A DNA stretch of 32,842 nucleotides. It comes from Hirudo medicinalis. Taxonomy: Eukaryota > Annelida > Clitellata > Hirudinida > Hirudinidae. The first letter of the stretch is position 1. Each line of letters opens with the position of its first letter. The stretch spans positions 60,045 to 92,886 of the forward strand of contig MPNW01000213.1 of the NCBI GenBank assembly GCA_011800805.1, written 5' to 3'. Under the pieces are notes generated by a model. That model did not search any database, was not told the origin of the DNA, and was given only the letters and a program-made list of their open reading frames with translations. This document shows positions 25,301 through 32,842 of this stretch, in pieces. The position numbers and the translations under genes were made by a program.

Positions 25301-28195
25301 GAAGACGAACTCAACATTGCGACGCGACATTTTGGAATTCAATCAATTAATCCCGGTGACGACGTCGACGCACGAACGTACCTGGATGTCTTTGAGCGGA
25401 TGGATGAGAATCCCGAAGGGGAGTCTTGCTTTCTTCAGAAGACTGGAGCTGTTGGGGACAACATTCAACGTCGACGACATGATGCTGCAACGTAATGTAG
25501 ATGTGATTAATAATGTTGATAATGTATTAATAATAAGATGTAATTATTTTATTATTTTTGTAATCAGTGCAGTCAACATACAGAAAGCAAGATGTCATTC
25601 CCTTAGACTAGCACCTGATTCGGTACACTCTGCTCTACGTTGTCATTTAGGAACATATATTTCGTTCGTTCGTTCCGCTCAATAAAGGAAAAATGGCTTT
25701 TAATCAAATTAGCATGTCAGTTACTCGGGTGGGCAGTTGTAACGCTTCAAATGCTGTTTCAGAGGAGGCAAGGACTCGTCGTAGTCGAGGTCTGCGATCA
25801 GGTTCTGCTCCTTGAACAGGTCGACGCACGTCTTGTTGTTCTAAATGCGACGGAAATTCGACGAGATTAACATTCAAAGTAATGCTTAGCTAAAGTAAGA
25901 GATGTCGTCAACCCCAAACAAATCAATAAAAGTGGAACATTTGTATAATCATACGAAGATTCATCAACAAATTGCAAAGCATCCTCAGTCTCGTAAACCT
26001 CGATGTTCATCCTCTGAAAGCCTGTCTCAAAACTGGGAGGTTTGCACTTCTCCAGGGAAGGTTTCGCAGCCTGGGCATGTCCGACCGGAGCATTCTGATT
26101 GGAGGAAGTGATGCGAATAAGATTAAATACATCATGTTAATTCGGAAATAGAAAAAATCTCAACGAACGTGTCTGAGCTGATGGGAGGCCACCTTCGATG
26201 CAATCTGCCTCTGCAACTGCTGGTTTCTGTGGGAACTGCCTGAGACTGCAACGGCGACATCACAAAATGATTTCATTTAAATCCAATTGTTGCAAACATC
26301 GCAGAAAGTAATTAGAAGAAACTATTTAGAAGCAAGTTTCGAGTTTGTTTCAAGCACAGATTAAATGCTGCTCGAGTTTCTAAACAGACAAAATTTGAAA
26401 AAAAACAAAAAACAACTAAGAATTGACTATCGACATCATTAACAAACTACTGCCTCCAAGAAATAAAAAACAAGCGGCAGAAACAAGAATGCCACTTCAT
26501 TCAAACGCTCGCAACTGTGCCACTCTGCACATCTACGTACCGATAACATCCCTTCTTCCATCCTCACAGCCATGCGATGAAGACGACATGGTTGAATCTG
26601 AAACAACACCATTGATCGTCATCGTTATTCGCGGCTCGTTTGCCGCCTAAGGACGCTTATGCTCGCGACGCGTCCGCGACGTCAGCACGACGCAATAGAA
26701 GGCACTGCTCTTTAATGGACAGATGATGATTTTAAGGAAATTTCTTTTGAAAATAATCGAGTAAAAAATAAATAAGTCAAAGCGGATTCTTAGGATAGCT
26801 CGGAAAGCGAGAAATCTCGACTGACCGGAACTATAAGTGTCGGTCCTTTCGTCCGAGTACTCGTCGTCTTCGTCTTCTTCTTCGTCGTCGTTGCAAGCAG
26901 CCTCTCCTCCTTTTCTATGGTCCTTACCTTTAAAAAGATGCAGTTAACTTCTAGTGACGCTGAGTCGAATAATTTTAGTTCATAAGAAATTCTGTTGAAG
27001 CAACTCTCTCGACGAGCAGATCGCTCAAGACTCGCGTGTGAATTTGTCTAGCTCATCACTACCGTCATCATCGTCACTACCATCATCATCATCGATTGAA
27101 CCAGTTGCCGATCACAAATGCATCATTTGTGACTTTTCCATGGATTCATTCGTTTGTAAAACACAAGTCCCGCTCACCTGGCAAGGACGAGACATTTGCC
27201 CTCCCGGACGGATCCATCGGTCGTGCGTGAGAAGAGATTTTGTCACTGTCTGGCATCGTCCTTAGCAGTGGATTGTTCAACATCGGGCAACTACCTTCAG
27301 TTTTTTGTCTGTTATTGGTAGGAGTCGGCAGAGCTTTGTGCGATTCGTGCGCGACCGTTTGAGGTCCGTTCGCAGGTTTCAAGGAAGGAGGTGGAACTGC
27401 AAATGAATTTGTACTTCCTGGATGGCCCTTGGAGAAATGTTCCAAAACGTTTTTATCTTTGACAGGATTCGAAATGGTTCTTTGAGAGCTCGGTTGTAAA
27501 GATGCATTTTGAACCGCATTTTGTGTTGGAAACCTCTGAACTGCATTAAAGCCATTGTTGGATGTCAAAGGTGATGGAAGACTGTTTGGCTGTTGGTGAC
27601 CTATTGGAGGTTGACCCTGATTGACCTGTGGTACCTGCTCCCTTCTCAGGCCAGAGTCTGGTCTACTAGGGTAAGAGAAGGGCACTGCAGGCTGTCGATG
27701 ATTGGACATCTGTGTCAAATATTGGGTCTGATTTTGTTGGAAGCCAGGATTAAAGTTTGAAGGCGTCGGAGGCCTCGACCCGACGAATTGCTGCTGGGAT
27801 TGAACTGTCGGATGCATCGCCTGCCCCTGACTGTTGGATGGTTGAATGAGTGGATGGTGCCCAGAAAACCTGACATTGGAAGAGTAGGATGAGTTTGGAG
27901 TCTGAAACATGTGATCAGGCAATGGTTGCAGTGATTGCAGTTTGTTAACTGACTGCTGGGCCATCATCATGCTATGTGGACTTTGAAAGTCATTTGAAGA
28001 GCTCTGAGAATCATACAGTGGAACTGCTCCGTACAATGGAGGATAACTTTGATGAGGTTGCTGTGGAGTGGCACTTGGAGGATTGGGATAATAAAATTGC
28101 TGATTGCTGTAGTTGTTGAGTAAATGCCCGCCTTGAGCAGGATGGGTGGTGGCACCATAAGGATGTGCCCCTTGAGGTTTCATGTGATCACCCAT
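19361..28195 (-). CDS. SEC24: COPII coat protein SEC24 (A/B type), complete, 21 coding exons, 1138 aa
   Basis: Cargo-binding subunit of the COPII inner coat, paired with SEC23 at ER exit sites. Exons: 27295-28195, 26826-26927, 26169-26245, 25999-26094, 25725-25840, 25382-25484, 24968-25088, 24504-24610, 24056-24122, 23685-23849, 23287-23444, 22798-22899, 22196-22319, 21693-21851, 21396-21566, 21211-21321, 20784-20962, 20400-20537, 20016-20213, 19669-19772, 19361-19478 (3417 nt, all phases agree). The N-terminal 300 residues are disordered and Pro/Gln/Ser-rich; an acidic patch lies at about 310-330. Zinc finger C476-x2-C479-x17-C497-x2-C500 within RCRFCRTYINPF. The trunk contains YVFLVDVSFNAIETGYLSI, then beta-sandwich (CIEYFPNFH, RCTRGLSF), helical (STKLDDRIYAL) and gelsolin-like (NMYLWI) parts. 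It ends LVEDRT...SYIEFLRSLYDKLP. The domain order is that of SEC24A/B, and the length lies between the two human proteins as I recall them. The exon 4 donor and exon 9 acceptor have alternatives. Confidence 0.96.
22674..22755. repeat. (AAAT)n tetranucleotide array, imperfect
   Basis: AAAT/AAATA units with TATA interruptions, in the SEC24 intron after exon 12. It begins about 40 bases past the donor at 22796-22797. Confidence 0.92.
23859..23882. repeat. (AAT)n microsatellite next to the SEC24 exon 10 acceptor
   Basis: About eight AAT units ending roughly 10 bases from the acceptor of exon 10 (exon starts at 23849). On the transcript strand it is an ATT tract and probably part of the polypyrimidine/branch region. 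Confidence 0.9.
24122..24130 (-). promoter_or_regulatory. NAGNAG tandem acceptor of SEC24 exon 9
   Basis: On the minus strand the intron ends TTTGACAGCAG|TCG. Splicing after the first AG adds a Gln codon (exon from 24125); splicing after the second does not (exon from 24122). Both keep the frame. NAGNAG acceptors are a known source of single-residue isoforms. Confidence 0.7.
24309..24425. repeat. 17-bp minisatellite in a SEC24 intron
   Basis: Tandem units of 17 bases with consensus ATTAATAARTTAYGRTA. Clear units start at 24324, 24341, 24358, 24375 and 24392. A shortened unit lies to the left from 24309 and degenerate ones to the right. It lies in the intron between SEC24 exons 8 and 9. Confidence 0.85.
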
Positions 28196-29111
28196 TTTCG
28201 CTAAAACCGCATCTGTGTATTATATGAAAACAAATTTTTTTTACATATACATATCGCTATTTAAAGTTCTTTAGTCTATCTTACACATAATACGAAAAAG
28301 ACCATATGACCACTCATAACGTTTTGTTTAGTATAGTCTTAGAAAGTCTCTGCAATTTCAATAAGCCCAAATCTCTTTATAAAGTAATTAAATTTAAAAA
28401 AAGAACCTCCATTGTGAAACTAACAAAATCCTGCAAAATATATCCGAGCTTTTGAAACGGCAGACAATCAAGCGAAATCAAACGAAGAACGAGAATAGGC
28501 AAACTAAATTGTCCAAAGATGTCTTAATTCTCCGGGATGTGTTTATTTTAATCGCTTTCTATTTACATATAGCCAACAAATGTAAGTTGAATCTCATAAA
28601 CATGTTAGAATTGGGTTTTAATTTAAGCATATTTTCGTTTCTAAGCGTATGATAAACTTTTTTTACAGGTTGTTTCAAAAACAACTTTAAGGAAAGTCCC
28701 ATTGGAACATAAAAGCAATGGAACATATAATGACGTTCAGACTCATGATTATTTAAGATTATTCAGACTCATGGTTTTTATTTAATTGTCAAGCGTTCTA
28801 CTGTTTATGTCAAGAGTAACGAATTTTCTAGTTTTGATTGAGAGTACATTTATTCTGTCAAGTAATTCAAGCCAGAAACTTCAGCCATGATGTGTTGCAT
28901 TACGACTTCCTGCTAGTTCGTAAAAAACACAAGATTGTTGCTACCTGTTTAGTAAGCCATTAATTTTTTGAGCCATTCGACAGAGTTAATACTTATGTCG
29001 TCATTAATCTGATTAAGAAAATGTGCCATCAGTTAAAAAGGCTGTTTGCGGTCTGCCGTTATGCTATACATATATTTATTGTATATATTTAGCAATTTAG
29101 CAATTATTCGC

Positions 29112-29148
<37 letters not shown>

Positions 29149-29271
29149 ATATATCAATCAATATATAAGCCGATATTGAGAGTTTAGAAATGAATTTTTA
29201 CTGGAATGAATTCATTTACTAATGAATGATGATTCACATTTAAAAATCAATTACTATTTTAAACTTGATAT
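28196..29271. other. Intergenic: SEC24 5' flank
   Basis: The region upstream of the SEC24 ATG, presumably holding its promoter and 5' UTR. A TTTTAG at 28204-28209 (read on the minus strand) just before the start could be an acceptor of a 5' UTR intron. A pure AT dinucleotide array is at 29114-29146. No gene seen. Confidence 0.65.
29114..29146. repeat. (AT)n dinucleotide array
   Basis: About 16 uninterrupted AT units, followed by CAATAT variants to about 29166. Confidence 0.95.
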
Positions 29272-29507
29272 TGTGGGGTACTGATACTTAACAGGAGGTA
29301 TTAGATTTGAACGTTTATTGAAAAGTACATGAAATGATCGGGAGCGAGTGGTGCTCGTCGATTGAGAGATTGAGATGTGTTTGTGAGATTGTGATCGCGA
29401 TGCTTTAGAGCTAAATGTGGTCATTGGAGCTTCACTCCAAAGACACCGAATATTACATGTAATAAATTCAAATTAATTAATTTTTGAATTTATATTGTTC
29501 CGCTACA
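29272..29507 (-). repeat. Probable LTR of the Ty3/Gypsy remnant, about 236 bp
   Basis: On the minus strand it begins TGTAGCGGAA right after the polypurine tract and a short spacer. It ends GTACCCCACA, giving TG...CA termini with a short imperfect inverted repeat (TGTAGCGG against TGTGGGG). It contains a TATAAA-like motif (AATATAAATTC, about 29485-29495) and an AATAAA (29314-29319) near the far end, as expected of an LTR. No second copy is in the window, so the limits rest on these signals. Confidence 0.6.
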
Positions 29508-29663
29508 AATACTCCCCCACCAGAGAGCTGCCCGCGAACGATAGATGTAGTCTTATGCCGGTACTCTGCCAGTCTCTTTGGCCAATGAACTTTTCTTCCA
29601 GATCTTTGTTGTAAGTGGCTGTTTGTCGTCCATGGGAGGTTTGGTATTCTGAACAGCTGTTTG

Positions 29664-29664
29664 N
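29664..29664. other. Single ambiguous base (N)
   Basis: One N inside the retroelement pol fragment, at the point where similarity to the pre-integrase segment stops. A local sequencing or assembly problem may add to the apparent deletion. Confidence 0.98.
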
Positions 29665-29862
29665 GTGACGCAGGTTTTCTGGGACAAGCGGCCTGTGGAC
29701 TCCTGTTGAGACGTCGACCAAGATGTTGTCGTGACTGAATGGCAGAGGAACCTCAATGATCTCTAAAGATGGCATGTCGGTACGGGGTGTGATTTCTGCA
29801 GCTTGGTGTTTGGCGATGTGAATGTTTGATGAAAAATAAAATAAGTCATAAATTGTGTACAA

Positions 29863-31782
29863 TTGCGCACAATCATATGACCGATCATAAATTGCCTAAA
29901 ACGCATGTAAAGAAGCCAAATATTAGTTTAAAACAACAAAGTTTAATAATTTAATTTTGCCAATCTAGTTACGAACTTTCTGTCACCGTACAAATCTCCA
30001 AGGAATGACTCCCTTTGAAATTTGACTTTTATTCGAGGATGATTCAAAAATCTTTAGCGAGCCACAGACGTCGAAAAATTTATACTGTCTTCTTGTTCTT
30101 TACCTTCCCTCAGAACAAATTATGGAAGGTGATCCTAATGACCCAACCAGACGGAAAACAAATTTAAAACTCAGCGGTTAGACTAATAGATCGCATTAGA
30201 AATCACATTTCGATCCTTTCAATGCCATCTCAATTGGAAACAGTTAAATGCAAAATCAATAAATGTTTAAATTATCGGCGATTAGCTGATGGATCGTACC
30301 TTGGCCATTAGATGGAAGATTGACGTTCTACCTGAACTCGTCAAATTTTTCTAAATCCGCGCAAACTTAAACCTTTTTAAGCATTTTGTCTTGCACGAAA
30401 ACATTTTAGCTGACATTTCACTTTTTGATGGTCGGGGATATCGACTTGATTTCATGCTTCTTTTAGAAAATTCACGTTTCTCGACTTGTGTTTTCAGATT
30501 GGTTCAAATTCAAATGAAATAAATAAGATTTGATGTAAATTAAAAATCACTAAGTAATTTATGTAAATTAAACAGTCGAACAATAAAAAAACAACAGGAA
30601 AATACAATCAAAAAAATTGACGGGTGAAATTTGTATTCTTCAAATAAATGCGGATGTTACTCCATCTGTGGAAATTGTTTTCTTTGAGTGAAAAAATTTC
30701 AAAAATTATAAAAATCCCTGCAAAGGCACTCAAGGTTTAAAGCTACCGACTACTCCGCAGAAATAACGCTGTGATAGATTTAAATTAATTTTTAATCAAT
30801 CCTAAATTATTTTTTAATCCTGAAAGGATGATATTAAAAATATTCTATAATCTCTTAGGGTCTTAAAAATCACGAATTTTAAAATTCCGACCCGAAATGG
30901 TGCTGGAGTTGCCCGTGCTTCCAGTTTTCCAGAGCGAAAAGTTGAAACACATCGAAGACGAGCGCAGGAAAGTGATTAAAACCTAATTGATTAAAATTCA
31001 CTCAGTTAAATTGAAACAGATCTGACACCTGTATCAATGGTGGGATTGTATAAAACGAACTGAACGGCCTCAGTACCTTCTGATGACACTTTGCCAGGCA
31101 GGAGAGGAGTTCTGATTTTTCCTTGTGGCTTTATTCCATCACGAGAAAGTAGGCATTAACTTAACTTAACATTAATTTATAGTGGTTAAGGAGTGTCTAG
31201 TAATAAAACATTCAAGTTAGTTGTAAAACAGTTAATAGAAATGGTTGTTACATAAATTACTTTCAAGATGTTACGTCCTTAACGCGCTACTTGTCATCTG
31301 TCATGGTTTAATATTTCTACAAGCGGTTTCTCGATCTTGTTGTAATAGTGGTTGAACTCTCGGTAATAAAGTGCTGTTGGCTCAAAATTTCGTAGGTGTC
31401 CGTTTTTGTATCTTTCGTTTCTTGTCACATTAAACTTAAAACATCCGTTTTAAATTCTTTATTTCATTTTTATTTTCATGTTTATTTCCTATGCTTAGCT
31501 AATTGTACATATTTCTTTTTTTTAAATGTCTCCAGAAAGCCAGACGTGTCATCTCTTCCAGAAGGGATGAAGATGCTACTTGAGTAAATTGAATTGGATA
31601 GGTGAGGTTTACAAACTTTAACGGAATTCATAAGAACAACTTGTCTCGATAATGATTCATTAACAGTTGCAATGGAAATGGTGCAGCGGGATGTTACAAG
31701 ATCTGTTAATTATCTCCGGAGACAGAGTAATATTAAAAATAAATATTAATATTCAGAGAACGATAAAACGACAAAATAATTA
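29863..31782. other. Intergenic between the retroelement and the opsin; possible small exons
   Basis: About 1.9 kb of AT-rich sequence. A GC-richer patch at 30890-30985 is open in all plus frames (one reads SEKLKHIEDERRKV). A patch at 31030-31140 is open on the minus strand (IRTPLLPGKVSSEGTEAVQF, donor near 31032). A plus-strand piece after an acceptor at 31534-31535 gives a short open tail. No frame is clearly better and no family is recognised. Part may be opsin 5' UTR. Confidence 0.5.
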
Positions 31783-32213
31783 ATGACATCATCTGAAAAA
31801 AAAGAAGATAATTACAATGAAAATTACAGCACCAGGCACAAAAAAGGCAGGAAGGCGAACAACGAGCAACATCCTCGGCAGCAACAAGAAGATCAACGCG
31901 AGATGACAACAAGCCATCAACAACATTTCTCACTCCTCTCCACCACATCATCGTTTCCGACATCCTTCCATACCCCCCTGTACGAAGACTGGAACTCATC
32001 CCTTTCTTACTTTAACCTCAGCAACACCACTTTCCCTACTACCCCCAGAAGGTACGATGAGCACGGCCTGTACCTCCACCCCCACTGGGATCAGTACAGG
32101 GAGGTTATTGACGAGGCCCCAGGAGAGTTTATGATCCTTCTTGGCATCTACATAACCTTAGTGGCTTTTATCGGTACCTTTGGCAACCTCATTGTCCTAT
32201 ATGTCTTTGGGAC
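31783..32213 (+). CDS. Rhabdomeric (Gq-type) opsin, first coding exon, partial
   Basis: Seven-transmembrane photopigment of the r-opsin class; only the N terminus and TM1 are present. The frame opens at ATG 31783 and encodes 143 residues plus two bases before a strong donor AC|GTAAGT at 32214. The extracellular HPHW motif typical of r-opsins is at 99-102. TM1 is at about 116-142 (FMILLGIYITLVAFIGTFGN), with the conserved Asn (1.50) at 135. N-glycosylation sequons are at N71, N78 and N81. The intron follows VFGT, where other r-opsins continue TKSLRTPSN. The tail before HPHW is unusually long and charged. Translation from a second ATG at 31903 (residue 41) would give a more usual length. Retinal-binding Lys and G-protein-contact loops lie off the right edge. 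Confidence 0.85.
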
Positions 32214-32309
32214 GTAAGTGCTTTGTGATCCTTGCTTTGCAACTTGTCTGTTTCAACGATTCAGGAATAAATAAATTAAGAATGATTATAAATATGCATT
32301 TTGTAAATA

Positions 32310-32310
<1 letters not shown>

Positions 32311-32341
<31 letters not shown>

Positions 32342-32347
32342 GTTATT
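32311..32347. repeat. (ATT)n microsatellite
   Basis: About 10 ATT units ending in a GTT variant, about 100 bases into the opsin intron. Confidence 0.93.
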
Positions 32348-32731
32348 AGCAATTTATTCATTGCATAATGGTTTTAGTGCCTTTTAGATGCACACGCATC
32401 TGAAAAGGCATTTGGAGATTGCCACGATTTTCTTTATCCAAGTTATTTTTGGATCTGGAATGACATCACGTGATCCTCAGTAAATAAATTCATCCCAATG
32501 CAATTAACCCAAGCTGAGGGTATTTTGAGTGGAATAGGAAATGTTTTAAAATTTTCATAATTATTCAAATTCAAATGTTTGACAGGTGTCACAAATAATT
32601 TAGCGACATTTAAAAATAATTTTTTTAATAAAAAAATAAAGCCCACTCATACAAACTTATTTCAATAATTAAAAAAAAATATATAGGAATAAATAGTTTA
32701 AAAATTAATAATAGACATTTTCATTAACTGT

Positions 32732-32842
<111 letters not shown>

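Larger units (their letters stand above)
29272..29862 (-). mobile_element. Truncated Ty3/Gypsy-type LTR retrotransposon, 3' end
   Basis: Read on the minus strand, it starts with an open pol fragment from about 29862 to 29503. This includes ILVDVSTGVHRPLVPENLRH, the segment that precedes the integrase in Ty3/Gypsy polyproteins. After the N at 29664 the frame continues to a C-terminal stretch ending SSLVGEYL and a stop. That join skips nearly the whole integrase, so an internal deletion is likely. A purine-rich tract (GGTGGGGGAG, 29511-29521) then abuts a probable LTR at 29272-29507. Protease, reverse transcriptase, RNase H and the other LTR are absent. The element is therefore a non-autonomous fossil. 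The pol recognition is firm; the LTR edges are inferred. Confidence 0.75.

Overview
This window is nuclear DNA of an animal. Its genes are split by spliceosomal GT-AG introns and encode metazoan proteins: kinesin-1 heavy chain, a Na+/K+-ATPase beta subunit, the small GTPase ARL2, the COPII coat protein SEC24 and a rhabdomeric opsin. The kinesin sequence resembles molluscan kinesin-1, and the first opsin exon carries the HPHW motif of r-opsins. Both suggest an invertebrate, most likely a lophotrochozoan such as a mollusc, annelid or relative. No species was identified. AAT/ATT trinucleotide arrays are scattered throughout, and one runs off the right edge. Two assembly ambiguities exist: 20 Ns at 14355-14374 and one N at 29664.

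Layout: (1) 101-4397, minus strand, the first seven coding exons of kinesin-1 heavy chain, leaving the window on the left. (2) 4398-9447, about 5 kb without a recognisable gene, holding several candidate exons that I cannot settle. (3) 9448-14574, plus strand, complete 7-exon Na+/K+-ATPase beta subunit of 308 aa. (4) 16636-17899, minus strand, complete 5-exon ARL2 of 184 aa. (5) 19361-28195, minus strand, complete 21-exon SEC24 of the A/B type, 1138 aa as reconstructed. (6) 29272-29862, minus strand, truncated Ty3/Gypsy-type LTR retrotransposon: an LTR plus the 3' end of pol. (7) 31783-32213, plus strand, first coding exon of an r-opsin that continues to the right.

Exon boundaries were read by eye from GT/AG sites. 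All introns of the complete genes are phase-compatible, and the summed coding lengths are exact multiples of three (927, 555 and 3417 nt). The genes do not form one pathway. They are housekeeping genes (motor, ion pump, tubulin-cofactor GTPase, ER export coat) next to a photoreceptor gene. I found no convincing undescribed system. The best leads are the unresolved 4.4-9.4 kb block, a very tight head-to-head start beside kinesin, unusual splice sites in SEC24, and the retroelement remnant.
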